Shown here piece by piece: positions 24,192 to 33,031 of a DNA stretch of 64,000 bases. Below the pieces are notes generated by a model. That model worked only from the letters and a program-made list of their open reading frames with translations, made no database searches and was not told the DNA's origin. This stretch comes from Rhizobium sp. 18055 (GTDB taxonomy: Bacteria > Pseudomonadota > Alphaproteobacteria > Rhizobiales > Rhizobiaceae), in NCBI RefSeq assembly GCF_902706285.1, contig NZ_CACSKD010000008.1:124001-188000 (forward strand), written 5' to 3'. Within the stretch, counting starts at the first letter, position 1. Each line of letters begins with the position of its first letter. The translations under genes were made by a program, and so were the position numbers.

Positions 24192-25304
24192 ATGAAAATT
24201 ACCAATGTCGAGGCGTTTTACCTTCGCCTTCCAAACATCGAAGCACGCACGGACAGCTCTCAGGATGCGCTGTTGATCAGGATCACCACAGACGCCGGCA
24301 TCGTCGGCTGGGGCGAAGTCGACGGCAGCCCGGCCGTCACCAAGGCGATCATCGAAGCGCCCTACTCGCACACGATGGTCACCGGCCTGAAATCGCTGCT
24401 GATCGGCGAGAATCCGCTGGAAACGAGCCGCCTCTGGGCGAAGATGCACCGCGCAACGATCTATTACGGCCGCAACGGCGCCGTCATCCAGGCGATGGCC
24501 GGCATCGATATCGCGCTATGGGACATCAAGGGCAAGGCACTCGGCCGGCCGATCGTCGAACTGCTCGGTGGTGCGCTGCGCGACCGGATGCGCGTCTACT
24601 CCTCGAACATGTTCCAGTTCAGCGTCGAAGATACCGTGGCCCGTGCCAAGCACGCCGTCGATACCGGCCATACCGGCGTCAAGTTCGGCTGGGAGCCCTT
24701 CGGCAATGACGAGGCGATGGACCTCAAATACGTCGACGCGATCCGCTCCGCAATCGGCGACAAGGTCGATTTCATGCTCGACGTCGGCCTCGCCTGGGAT
24801 GCGAAGACCACCATCCGCCGCGCCCAGCTGTTCGAACCCTACCGCCTGTTCTGGATCGAAGAGCCGCTTCACCCCGATGATTACGCCGGTTACGGCAAGG
24901 TCTCGCGCGCCTGCTCGCAGCATATCGCTGCCGGCGAGGAAGAATGCACCGTCGTCGGCTTCGAGCGACTGATCGACGAAGGCGAGATCGACATCGTCCA
25001 GATCGACGTGACAAGAACCGGTTTCACGCAGGCGATCCAGATCGCGCAGTATGCCAAGAGCCGCGGCCGAAAGGTATGCAACCACAACTTCACCACCGAC
25101 ATCAACACCGCGGCGTCGCTGCATTTCCTCTGCGCGATCGAAAATGCGCTGGTGATGGAATATTGCGTCGAGCCTGGCGAGATCAGCAGTTCGCTGGCGA
25201 AGAACCCTGTCCGTATCGAGGACGGCTACGCATTCCTGCCGTCGGAACCCGGCCTCGGCGTCGAGCCGCGGATGGAGATCATCGAGAAGTTCCTGGTCGC
25301 CTGA
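24192..25304 (+). CDS. Mandelate racemase/muconate lactonizing family protein, acid-sugar-dehydratase-like (370 aa)
   Basis: The enolase-superfamily layout is complete: capping domain (1-125, KITNVEAFYLRLPNIE) and barrel domain. Metal ligands are in DFMLDVGLAWD (Asp), FWIEEPLHPDD (Glu) and AAGEEECT (Glu). A Lys in TGVKFGWEP and a His in VCNHNFTTDIN are candidate bases. The NHNF/late-His and single-Lys pattern suits acid-sugar dehydratases of the MR subgroup more than cycloisomerases. It is the last gene of the plus-strand cluster, behind its own operator. Confidence 0.85.
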   Translation: MKITNVEAFYLRLPNIEARTDSSQDALLIRITTDAGIVGWGEVDGSPAVTKAIIEAPYSHTMVTGLKSLLIGENPLETSRLWAKMHRATIYYGRNGAVIQAMAGIDIALWDIKGKALGRPIVELLGGALRDRMRVYSSNMFQFSVEDTVARAKHAVDTGHTGVKFGWEPFGNDEAMDLKYVDAIRSAIGDKVDFMLDVGLAWDAKTTIRRAQLFEPYRLFWIEEPLHPDDYAGYGKVSRACSQHIAAGEEECTVVGFERLIDEGEIDIVQIDVTRTGFTQAIQIAQYAKSRGRKVCNHNFTTDINTAASLHFLCAIENALVMEYCVEPGEISSSLAKNPVRIEDGYAFLPSEPGLGVEPRMEIIEKFLVA

Positions 25305-25317
25305 TCGTCACCTCAAG

Positions 25318-25381
25318 GAGCAAGTGTCGCGGCGCGGCGCTTGCTTCCTGAGGCCTCCACCTCGAGAGGTGCCTCGGCTCG
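25318..25381. terminator. Hairpin-rich spacer between convergent operons
   Basis: GCAAGTG (25320-25326) pairs with CGCTTGC (25338-25344, one wobble), and CACCTC-GA-GAGGTG (25358-25371) lies next to it. Neither has a long T-run, but together they fill the whole gap between two convergent operons and are the likely site of 3-prime end formation. Confidence 0.45.
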
Positions 25382-25388
25382 CCTGTCT

Positions 25389-26351
25389 TCAGCAGGCACC
25401 GGGCGGCCCCCACTCAGCCAAGGCGTTGGAGACGGCCGTTCGTGTGGGTGCGCCGATCCGGCCGCCAAACACCTGGCATTTGAGCGCTGCCGCCATGGAT
25501 GACATTTGCATTGCCTGTTCGATCGGCATGCCTTCGGCGATTGCCAAGGCGAAAGCGCCATGGAAAATATCTCCGGCGGCAAGCGTATCAATGGCCGTGA
25601 TCTTTGGCGCAGCGAGATGGCGGACTTCGCCGATCGAGTCATCGAACCAGAAGCAGCCATTTTCGCCAGCGGTGACGCTGATAAAGGCGTGCTCGAACTT
25701 TCTCTTCAGGCGCGCGACAATTCCCGCCGGATCGGTTGCCATGGCAAGGCGCTCGGCAGCCGGCTGCGAGAAGACGATGTGGCTTGCTGCCGGCGCAAGC
25801 CTCTCGATGATGCCGTCGCCTGCAACATCGCCGTCGAGGATAGCAGGGATGCCGGCTTCTCCGGCGGCCAGAAGCGTCTGCAATGCTAGCGCCGGCCAGC
25901 GAACATCAACAAGGACGGCATCGAGCGTGGAAACATCCTGCGCCGTGACTGGCTTGACCGTATCGTGCAATCGCGCATCGTAGAACGGTACGATCAATCG
26001 CTCGCCCCGGTCATCGATGAGGATCGTTGACACGGCCGAGCGCGCACTTTGCACACACACCATGCCACTGGTGTCAATGCCGCAATTGCCAAGGTCGGCA
26101 AGGATACGCTCGCCGGTGCCGTCATCGCCGACGGCACCCCAGAGGCTGGCATTGCCGCCCAGGCGGACAACGGCAAAAGCCGCGCTCGACGCCATGCCCT
26201 CGGCAAGCTGGAGCATTTCGTAGGGCAGAATCTTGCCCTCGCCCGTGGGCAATGAGCGCACACGAAACAGCGTGTCGAGGACGGCGGCGCCGACACACAA
26301 GACGCGGCGCGGCGGCCCGGGGGGCGGGTCGAATGAGAACGATCTGCTCAA
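25389..26351 (-). CDS. PfkB-family carbohydrate kinase (320 aa), TTG start
   Basis: The ribokinase fold is shown by VLCVGAAVLDTLFRV at the N-terminus, GGNASLWGAVGDDGTGERIL and the ATP/anion-hole motif IDTLAAGDIFHGAFALAI (catalytic Asp; usually DTxGAGD). No ATG suits, so the start is a TTG at 26351. It is 18 nt behind the last ABC permease gene and ends the minus-strand operon that begins with the DapA-like gene. It probably phosphorylates the imported sugar or a keto-sugar acid such as KDG-type intermediates. Confidence 0.83.
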   Translation of the reverse strand: MSRSFSFDPPPGPPRRVLCVGAAVLDTLFRVRSLPTGEGKILPYEMLQLAEGMASSAAFAVVRLGGNASLWGAVGDDGTGERILADLGNCGIDTSGMVCVQSARSAVSTILIDDRGERLIVPFYDARLHDTVKPVTAQDVSTLDAVLVDVRWPALALQTLLAAGEAGIPAILDGDVAGDGIIERLAPAASHIVFSQPAAERLAMATDPAGIVARLKRKFEHAFISVTAGENGCFWFDDSIGEVRHLAAPKITAIDTLAAGDIFHGAFALAIAEGMPIEQAMQMSSMAAALKCQVFGGRIGAPTRTAVSNALAEWGPPGAC

Positions 26352-26369
26352 GGTCGCGGTCTCACCCGA

Positions 26370-27185
26370 TCACTTGACAGCACCGGCTGTCAGGCCTGCC
26401 ACGATCTGCCGTTGTGCAAACACCGTCAATATCAGCACGGGCAGGGTGACGATCAACGCCGCCGCTGCAAGCGGGCCCCAACTCACCTGCTCGAACGAGA
26501 GCATATTGTAGACGGCGACGGGAAGCGTGCGCGTCTCTCGACTGGCAAGCACGATGCCGAAGACAAAGTTGTTCCACGAAAAGATCACAGACAGGATGAA
26601 TGCGACGACGATCCCGGGTCTGGCGATCGGCAGCGCAATCAACCGAAAGACCTGCCACGGCGTCGCCCCGTCGATGTTGGCCGCCTCCTCCAGTTCCATC
26701 GGTGTCGTCTCGAAATAGCCGATCATGATCCAAACAACGATCGGCACGGTAACGACAAGATGGATGATGATTTGCGGCAGCAACGTGCCCAGCAGGTTGA
26801 GCCATTGAAACAGGAGGAACAGCGGGATGAGGAAAGACAGGCCCGGCGTCATGCGCGCGATCATGATGACCATGGCGGACTTCTCGGCCTTCATGCGTGC
26901 GATGCCATAGCCGGCCGGCACACCGATCAGCAGCGCCAGCAGCGTGGCGGCACCGGTCACGAGTACCGAATTCCACAGATACAGGAAGAAATTATTCTCC
27001 TCGAACACCTTCAGATAGTTCGACCAAGCAAAGCGCTCCGGTATGAAGATCGGCGGATAGGCGCCATTGTCGATTTCGTATTTCAGCGACAGCGAAATCA
27101 TCCAGAGAAAAAACAGGATGACCGGCGATATCATCACCAGGGCGACGAACAGCAGGCCGATGCGATCGAGCGTTCCGCGTTTCAT
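26370..27185 (-). CDS. Carbohydrate ABC transporter permease, MalG/CUT1 type (271 aa)
   Basis: Six membrane spans are seen, with the EAA loop MELEEAANIDGATPWQVFRLIALP (residues about 170-193) that docks to the ATPase. The start overlaps the stop of the partner permease gene (ATGA), indicating tight coupling. It forms the membrane channel with the 27185-28126 product. No ATPase gene is present in this operon. Confidence 0.9.
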   Translation of the reverse strand: MKRGTLDRIGLLFVALVMISPVILFFLWMISLSLKYEIDNGAYPPIFIPERFAWSNYLKVFEENNFFLYLWNSVLVTGAATLLALLIGVPAGYGIARMKAEKSAMVIMIARMTPGLSFLIPLFLLFQWLNLLGTLLPQIIIHLVVTVPIVVWIMIGYFETTPMELEEAANIDGATPWQVFRLIALPIARPGIVVAFILSVIFSWNNFVFGIVLASRETRTLPVAVYNMLSFEQVSWGPLAAAALIVTLPVLILTVFAQRQIVAGLTAGAVK

Positions 27186-28126
27186 CAGCGTGCCTCCCCG
27201 TCGGACCAGTTCGCACGCTGCCTGAGCATCAGAAGGACGAAGGAGAGCAGCACGATCAGGATGAAGAACACCACCGCCATGGCCGAGCCATAGCCGATGT
27301 CATAGTAGGAGAAAGCCGTGTTGTAGAGGTAGATATTGATGGTTTCCGACGCCGTGCCCGGGCCACCCTGGGTCATCGCGTAGATGATGTCGAAGCTCTT
27401 GACGGCATCGATGCTGCGAATGATCACCGCAATCATCAGGAACGGCGCGATCATCGGCAGCGTAAGATAGCGAAACTTCTGCCAGGCATTGGCGCCGTCG
27501 ATCTCGGCACTTTCATAGGGTTCGCGGGGAACAGCGGCCAGACCGCCGAGCACGATCAGCATCACCAGCGGCGTCCATTGCCAGGTCTCGACCAGGACCA
27601 GCGACGGGATGACGCTGCTCTGATTGTAGATCCACTCCTGTGGGCCAATGCCGATGAAGGAGAGCAGATAGTTGAGAACGCCGAGTTGCGGATGGAACAT
27701 CATGGTCCAGACCAGCGCGATCGCCACCGGCGTCGCCATCATCGGCATCACGAAGATGCCACGCAGAAGGCCACGCAACGGAAACTGCGTGTCGAAAATC
27801 AACGCCGCCAGCGTTCCGAGAAACAGCGGCGCCAGCACCGAGAGCGTCGTATAGAGCACCGTATGCCATAGAGAATCCCAGAAGCGCATGTCGACGGCGA
27901 GGCGGGCATAATTGTCCAACCCGGCAAAAGCCTGCGACTGACCCAGCGTCCAGCTGTTGACGCTCATCCACAGGGTGAAAACCCAGGGAAAGACGATGAC
28001 CGCGCCGATGACGATCAGCGCCGGGATGACAAAAGGCCAGTAGTTGGGAGCAAACCGGCCCGGTTTGCTCCTTCCTTTCGATGCGACCTTGGCCACTGCG
28101 GCCGTTTCCATGCTCACCGAGGCCAT
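27185..28126 (-). CDS. Carbohydrate ABC transporter permease, MalF/CUT1 type (313 aa)
   Basis: A CUT1 permease with an N-terminal basic segment, first span WPFVIPALIVIGAVIVFPWVF and the EAA motif YESAEIDGANAWQKFRYLTLP. Its start overlaps the binding-protein stop by one base. It is the heteromeric partner of the MalG-type permease that follows. Confidence 0.9.
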   Translation of the reverse strand: MASVSMETAAVAKVASKGRSKPGRFAPNYWPFVIPALIVIGAVIVFPWVFTLWMSVNSWTLGQSQAFAGLDNYARLAVDMRFWDSLWHTVLYTTLSVLAPLFLGTLAALIFDTQFPLRGLLRGIFVMPMMATPVAIALVWTMMFHPQLGVLNYLLSFIGIGPQEWIYNQSSVIPSLVLVETWQWTPLVMLIVLGGLAAVPREPYESAEIDGANAWQKFRYLTLPMIAPFLMIAVIIRSIDAVKSFDIIYAMTQGGPGTASETINIYLYNTAFSYYDIGYGSAMAVVFFILIVLLSFVLLMLRQRANWSDGEAR

Positions 28127-29454
28127 TATCCCTCGCTTCTCGCCAGGACCGGTTCGAACTGGGCGGTTGCCGTTTTCAGTTCCGCTGCGGGATCGGCACC
28201 ACCGATCATGTTTGTGAGACCGACGCCATAGATGTCCCGGAACTCGGTGACCGGGATGATGACAGGCAGTGTCAGTTGCGAGACCTTGCCGGAGCCGATG
28301 ACGGCATCCAGCCAGGCAGCGGGCATCTTGACGCCTTCGCGGACCTTCGCGTCCTCAAGCACGGACTGGCGGAACGGAACGCCGGCACCGGCCTGCAGCA
28401 GGCGTGCACCCATGTCATGCGAGATCGCCCATTGGCAGAACAGGTAGGCGGCTTCCTTGTTCTTGCTCGCGGCAACGACGCCAAGGCCGTCACCCGTGGT
28501 TGCGGCAGCTTGCGCCTTCGGGCCCTTGGGCATGATGCCGTAACCAACCTGGCCGACGACGCGCGACTTTTCCGGGTTCTCGATCGGCGGTGCAAAACCG
28601 ACACCATCCAGCCACATGCCGATCTTGCCCTGCAGGAAAGCCGATTGTGCTTCTGCCCAGTTGAAACCGGAGACGCCGGGAGGTGCCGCCTTGGTCATCA
28701 GCCGCTGGTAAAGCTTGGCCGCGTCCACCGCTTCTTCCGAGGTGGTGCGGAGCTTGCCATCTGGGCCGAGCGGGCTCGAACCGTAGCCGAGCATCAATGT
28801 CGTCCAGACCGGCGTGTTGGCATTCTTCAGGCCACGGGCGACGAAGCCGTAGGTATTTGTCGACGGATCTGTAAGGGCTTCGGCAGTGCTTGCCAGCTCC
28901 TCAAAGGTCGTCGGGTAAGCGAGCCCCTTCTTTTCGAACAGGGCCTTGTTCCAGTAGATGATCCAGTAATCGACCGAGAAAGGCAGGGAGCGCAGAACGC
29001 CTTCAGGGTCTTTTGCAAAGGTCATGCCGGCTTCGGCGAAGTCGCTTTCCACCAACGACGGATCGGTCAGCGATGGATCCTTGAGGAAGCCACCGATATC
29101 GGCAAGCCAGCCGCCCTTTTCGAACTGCCGCTTCTGGACGTGGTAACTCATGTGAACGACATCGAAGCTCGGCTGGCCGGAGCTGAGCTCGATGGTGGTC
29201 TTCTGACGCTGCTGCTGCTCCGGCGTCGCTTCGGCATTGACCTTGATGCCGGTGAGTTCCTCGAATTCGGACAGGTACTTGATCAGCGTCTCGCTGCGCG
29301 GGCTCTTGACCAGGTTGACTTCGAGCGTGGTGCCGGCAAAGCGTTTCCAATCGACGGCTGCGGATGCCGAGCGGACGCCGAGCATGCTGCCGGCACCGAG
29401 AGCAGCGGTACCCGCCAGAAAGCCGCGGCGGGTCGGATTCAAGAATGATGTCAT
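28126..29454 (-). CDS. Carbohydrate ABC transporter substrate-binding protein (442 aa), Tat-type signal
   Basis: The N-terminus MTSFLNPTRRGFLAGTAALG contains the twin-Arg motif TRRGFL, so the protein is probably exported folded by Tat. The family 1 (MalE-like) fold follows: ETLIKYLSEFEELTGIKVNA, FDVVHMSYHVQ, VDYWIIYWNKALFEKKGL and AEAQSAFLQGKIGMWLDG. The ribosome site AAAGGAGGAGGA matches the cuckoo RNA loop complement for 9 nt (GGAGGAGGA). The ligand is unknown; sugar or sugar acid by family. Confidence 0.88.
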   Translation of the reverse strand: MTSFLNPTRRGFLAGTAALGAGSMLGVRSASAAVDWKRFAGTTLEVNLVKSPRSETLIKYLSEFEELTGIKVNAEATPEQQQRQKTTIELSSGQPSFDVVHMSYHVQKRQFEKGGWLADIGGFLKDPSLTDPSLVESDFAEAGMTFAKDPEGVLRSLPFSVDYWIIYWNKALFEKKGLAYPTTFEELASTAEALTDPSTNTYGFVARGLKNANTPVWTTLMLGYGSSPLGPDGKLRTTSEEAVDAAKLYQRLMTKAAPPGVSGFNWAEAQSAFLQGKIGMWLDGVGFAPPIENPEKSRVVGQVGYGIMPKGPKAQAAATTGDGLGVVAASKNKEAAYLFCQWAISHDMGARLLQAGAGVPFRQSVLEDAKVREGVKMPAAWLDAVIGSGKVSQLTLPVIIPVTEFRDIYGVGLTNMIGGADPAAELKTATAQFEPVLARSEG

Positions 29455-29509
29455 GTTAGTCCTCCTCCTTTTGCCGGCGATCTCCTCACCCCCGGCTGAT
29501 TATTCCCGA

Positions 29510-30187
29510 TTAGATTCTGATCGCACGGTCCCTTGCATGATTGATGTGTGCGACAAGGCTGCTGACGGCGTCCTCCGCCGATCGTCGTTCGATTGCCTCG
29601 AGCACCTTCAGATGCTCTCCCATGACGGGTCCGACGCGGCCATCGATACGAAAACGCTCCTGGCCGATCAGCCGCATCTTGATCGAGTTCACGCGATAGG
29701 CGTTCGATATGATGGTGTTGCCAAGCGCGTCGATGAAGGCGTCATGCATGCCCCAGTCGATCGCCTGCGCACGCACTTCCAGTTCGTGTGAGGCGTCACC
29801 GTTTCGGATGGCCTCGGCAATGTCCCGATGCTGCTTCAGCAACCCGGCGATCGTCTCGTCGGACGCTGAACGTGTGAAAAGCGCAACCGCTTCCTTTTCC
29901 AGGAACAGGCGCAGCTGATAGGCCTCGCGGATGAGGTTGAGATCGATGTGCGCGATCTGCATACCCCGCTGAGGCACGGTCTTGATCAGGCCCTCGGCTT
30001 CAAGTCTCGGGATGAGCTCGCGGATGGCACCCAACGTCAGTCCCGTCAATTCAACCAGATTGCGCTGCGAAACGAACTGGCCGGGACGCACGTCTCGCGC
30101 AAGCAGGTGACGCGTGAAGCTTTCATACGCCTTTTCCCGCAGCGTCGGCTGCTCGTCCGTTACGTCCATCGCCTCCCCCAAAACCAT
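29510..30187 (-). CDS. GntR-family regulator, FCD type (225 aa)
   Basis: Start placed at 30187 (AGGTCGGAC upstream), 8 nt past the DapA-like stop codon; an ATG at 30169 is possible. The winged HTH (residues 15-80: RPGQFVSQRNLVELTGLTLG, AIRELIPRLEAEGLI) is followed by the FCD domain (IREAYQLRLFLEKEAVALF, INHARDRAI). It lies inside the operon it probably controls, through the twin TAACATGTTA-type sites in front of the DapA-like gene. Confidence 0.84.
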   Translation of the reverse strand: MVLGEAMDVTDEQPTLREKAYESFTRHLLARDVRPGQFVSQRNLVELTGLTLGAIRELIPRLEAEGLIKTVPQRGMQIAHIDLNLIREAYQLRLFLEKEAVALFTRSASDETIAGLLKQHRDIAEAIRNGDASHELEVRAQAIDWGMHDAFIDALGNTIISNAYRVNSIKMRLIGQERFRIDGRVGPVMGEHLKVLEAIERRSAEDAVSSLVAHINHARDRAIRI

Positions 30188-30194
30188 GTCCGAC

Positions 30195-31082
30195 CTATGC
30201 CGCTTTCGAGCGGAAAAGACCATCGAAAGCAAGAGCGAGTTGCGTTTGCCCTTCCATGGATATTGAAACGAGAGGTGGTCGCACCGCAAGCCACATCTCA
30301 TCAGACGTCAGTCGGGCGACCATGGCCTTCACGGCAGCCGTGACCGGGTATTTCAGCAGTTCCTCCACGAACCCCTCGATGCGGGGATCGTCTTTGCCTT
30401 CCTCGACCATCAGCCTGACTTCCGCAGGCACGAAATTCGCCATGCCCGAGATCGCGCCCTGCCCCCCAAGCCTTACACCCTTGGCCAAATGGCGCTCATC
30501 ACCGACCAGAATGACAAGATCGCCATGCGCCTTGAGCAGCGCTTCCGTAAACGGCCAGTCGCCGGAGGAATCCTTGACGCCTGTGACGACATTTGGAAAG
30601 GCGGCGCGCAGCCTGCCGATCAGCGACACGCTCAGCGGAACCATGGTGACCGAGGGAATATTATAGACGATGATATCGCGCGCGCTGTCGCCAAGGATGG
30701 TGAATACGGCTGAAAACCATTGGAAAAGGCCGTCGTCGCTGACGTTCTTGAAGTAGGATGGCGGCGCAAGCAGGATATTACGGACTCCTCTGGAAAGAGC
30801 GTGAGCAGCCTGCGTCGCCGCGTCCTCGGCGGCATCGACCAGGACGCCGACAACAATTTCCTTTGGTTCTACGCCTGCATCAAGAAAGGCAGCGACCACG
30901 CGTTCGCGTTCGTGCGTCCCGATGGACGAGCCTTCACCCGTCGTGCCGAACAGAGTGACGCTCGAGCATCCCGCAGCAAGGCTTCGCTTCGCCTGCGCAA
31001 TCATCGCATCGACAGCGATGTCGCCGTTGCTGTCGAACGGCGTGGCAAGAGCGACGGAGAGCCCGAATTTCTGTGTCAACAT
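30195..31082 (-). CDS. DapA-family class I aldolase/lyase (295 aa)
   Basis: Two tandem ATG codons exist; 31082 is preferred because the GGGAGGA site would touch the one at 31085. The DHDPS/NAL superfamily features are LFGTTGEGSS (carboxylate binding), VYNIPS (Tyr) and VTGVKDSSGDW (Schiff-base Lys). In catabolic operons with a sugar ABC importer and a PfkB kinase such enzymes are often 2-keto-3-deoxy-sugar-acid aldolases or dehydratases rather than dihydrodipicolinate synthase. The exact reaction is open. Confidence 0.86.
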   Translation of the reverse strand: MLTQKFGLSVALATPFDSNGDIAVDAMIAQAKRSLAAGCSSVTLFGTTGEGSSIGTHERERVVAAFLDAGVEPKEIVVGVLVDAAEDAATQAAHALSRGVRNILLAPPSYFKNVSDDGLFQWFSAVFTILGDSARDIIVYNIPSVTMVPLSVSLIGRLRAAFPNVVTGVKDSSGDWPFTEALLKAHGDLVILVGDERHLAKGVRLGGQGAISGMANFVPAEVRLMVEEGKDDPRIEGFVEELLKYPVTAAVKAMVARLTSDEMWLAVRPPLVSISMEGQTQLALAFDGLFRSKAA

Positions 31083-31094
31083 CATTCCTCCCAG

Positions 31095-31128
31095 TTAACA
31101 CGTTAGAAGTACCAGACTAACATGTTAG
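31095..31128 (-). promoter_or_regulatory. Twin GntR operators before the DapA-like operon
   Basis: CTAACATGTTAG (31117-31128) is a perfect 12-bp palindrome, and TTAACACGTTAG (31095-31106) is a close copy, 22 bp away centre to centre (two helical turns). They lie 13-46 nt upstream of the first start codon, over the probable promoter. The GntR protein encoded in the operon is the natural candidate. Confidence 0.65.
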
Positions 31129-31310
31129 CTGTAAAGCAACGATTTGGCCGTTGAAGACAATCGCATCGCAGACATCTGTGTCCGCTTGACCACCTGAGCC
31201 GTCGAGCTGTGGTCACCGCGTGAGACAGCCCCTGAGTATGGCGGCCCCGAGCCTCCGGTGCTGGCGTTGGCTTTGAGCTGCTTTGCGCGGTCGTGACGAG
31301 ACCACATCCG

Positions 31311-32366
31311 CTATATTGGAAAGGTCCGTCCCTCGAACAGCTTGCGTGCGGTCCTGATGGTGCCAGCTCCTTTGACCTCACCGCCGGAGGTTATATCGAG
31401 AAAGACCTCCATCGACCCGCTCGGGTGCTCGATAAGATATCGCCCGTCCGCTGACGGCTTGGCCCACTGGGCTGCGGGCGACCCAGGGAGCCTCGTTGCT
31501 GTGGCGACAGTCACCGCCGCCAGGACGCCGACCGACGCATGGACGCGATGCGGGATAAAGCTTCGTGTATTTATTGTCCCGCCGGCGATCGGCTCCGAAA
31601 CCAGTGTCATCTTCGGAACTGACGCCGCGGCGACATCTCCGAGATTCATCAACGGCCCGGCCTTCAGTCGAATGGCTTCAATCCGTTCCTTGACGGCGGT
31701 GTTGGCCTCTAATTCCTCACGTGTTTCGGTGCCGGAAAGGCCAAGATCGCTTGCGCGCATGATCACGCACGGCATGCCATTGTCGATCAGTGTCACCTCG
31801 ACGCCATCAATTATATCGGCCGCACGTCCTGTCGGAAGGAGGGCGCCGCACATCGATCCGGCAGTATTCATGAACAGGAGCGGCACGGCGGCGTGGCTGC
31901 CAGGCACACCAGCGATCTCGGTTGCGCCCTTGTAGGTGACGCGTCCGCTCGGCGTGGAGACCTGCGCGACGGCGATCTCTCCGGAGTTGACCATGTGAAT
32001 CCGCACCGGGGTAACGTCGTCTACCACGTCAATCAGCCCGCGCTCGATTGCGGCGGGTCCGACAGCAGCGAGAATATTTCCACATCCCTGGGCGTCGCTG
32101 ACCAATGCCTGATCTACAAAGACCTGCAGGAACAGATAATCGACATCAGCGTCTTCTCTGCTTGACGATGAGATCACCGCCACCTTTGACGTCAGTGGAT
32201 CGGCGCCGCCAATGCCGTCGATCTGCCGCGGATCTGGCGAGCCCATGATGCGCAAAAGCAGCAAGTTTCTCTCAGTTGGATCTTTCGGCAGGTCGTCGGC
32301 CAGGAAATAGGCACCCTTGGACGTACCCCCCCGCATCCAAAGGCAGGGTACGCCTTCCTCATACAT
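31311..32366 (-). CDS. galD: PrpF-family isomerase, probable 4-oxalomesaconate tautomerase
   Basis: The 351-residue protein opens [21 protein letters not shown], the PrpF/GalD hallmark, with a second diaminopimelate-epimerase-like half ([36 protein letters not shown]). GalD of Pseudomonas putida interconverts keto and enol forms of 4-oxalomesaconate in the gallate pathway. It overlaps the aldolase gene by 8 nt, and the next genes upstream encode an extradiol dioxygenase and a GalB-like hydratase, which together support the pathway assignment. Confidence 0.82.
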   Translation of the reverse strand: MYEEGVPCLWMRGGTSKGAYFLADDLPKDPTERNLLLLRIMGSPDPRQIDGIGGADPLTSKVAVISSSSREDADVDYLFLQVFVDQALVSDAQGCGNILAAVGPAAIERGLIDVVDDVTPVRIHMVNSGEIAVAQVSTPSGRVTYKGATEIAGVPGSHAAVPLLFMNTAGSMCGALLPTGRAADIIDGVEVTLIDNGMPCVIMRASDLGLSGTETREELEANTAVKERIEAIRLKAGPLMNLGDVAAASVPKMTLVSEPIAGGTINTRSFIPHRVHASVGVLAAVTVATATRLPGSPAAQWAKPSADGRYLIEHPSGSMEVFLDITSGGEVKGAGTIRTARKLFEGRTFPI

Positions 32367-33030
32367 ATTTCAGCCCCTTCTCCAGAAGCTTCGGGCGCAT
32401 GCCGTAGATATCCAGGCCAAGTTCACCGGCTGCGAGCCGCTTGCGCTTGGCGTCTTCGGCGGCCACGCGTGCCTCGGCGGCAATCACCACACTCTCGGCC
32501 TCGCTTCGCCGGACGACACAGACGCCGTCATCGTCGGCAACGATAATATCGCCCGCCTCAATGGACGCACCCGCACACACGATCGGCACGTTCACGGAGC
32601 CCAGCGTTTCCTTGACCGTGCCCTGCGCCGACACCGCCTTGGACCACACCGGAAACTGCATCTGTGTCAGATCACGGATATCCCGGACACCGGCATCGAT
32701 GATCAATCCGCGGCAACCACGGGCGATGGCCGACGTTGCAAGCAGATCGCCGAAGTAGCCGTTGTCGCAAGGGGACGTCGGTGCCAGAACGAGAATGTCA
32801 CCTTCGGCCAACTGTTCAATGGCAACATGGATCATCCAGTTGTCACCCGGCGCTGCAGAGATCGTGACAGCCGAACCGGCAATCTGAGCGCCCTGATAGA
32901 TAGGGCGCATGTAGCTCGCAAGCATCCCCTTGCGGCCCTGGGCCTCGTGAACGGTGGCAACGCCTGCCCTTGCAAGCCTGTCGATCACATCTGCTGCGGC
33001 TCGATCAATTTTCTGTACGACGACGGCCAT
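32359..33030 (-). CDS. galC: 4-carboxy-4-hydroxy-2-oxoadipate aldolase type protein (223 aa)
   Basis: The RraA-like fold of LigK/GalC/ProA aldolases is shown by [19 protein letters not shown], the metal/pyruvate region [39 protein letters not shown] and [13 protein letters not shown]. These class II aldolases split 4-carboxy-4-hydroxy-2-oxoadipate into pyruvate and oxaloacetate, the last step of gallate and protocatechuate 4,5-cleavage. It sits between the tautomerase and the dioxygenase genes. Confidence 0.84.
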   Translation of the reverse strand: MAVVVQKIDRAAADVIDRLARAGVATVHEAQGRKGMLASYMRPIYQGAQIAGSAVTISAAPGDNWMIHVAIEQLAEGDILVLAPTSPCDNGYFGDLLATSAIARGCRGLIIDAGVRDIRDLTQMQFPVWSKAVSAQGTVKETLGSVNVPIVCAGASIEAGDIIVADDDGVCVVRRSEAESVVIAAEARVAAEDAKRKRLAAGELGLDIYGMRPKLLEKGLKYV

Positions 33031-33031
33031 C

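Noticed and set aside
28081..29448. 455-codon plus-strand frame opposite the sugar-binding protein gene
   Set aside because: Shadow of the binding-protein gene; no ribosome site or homology.
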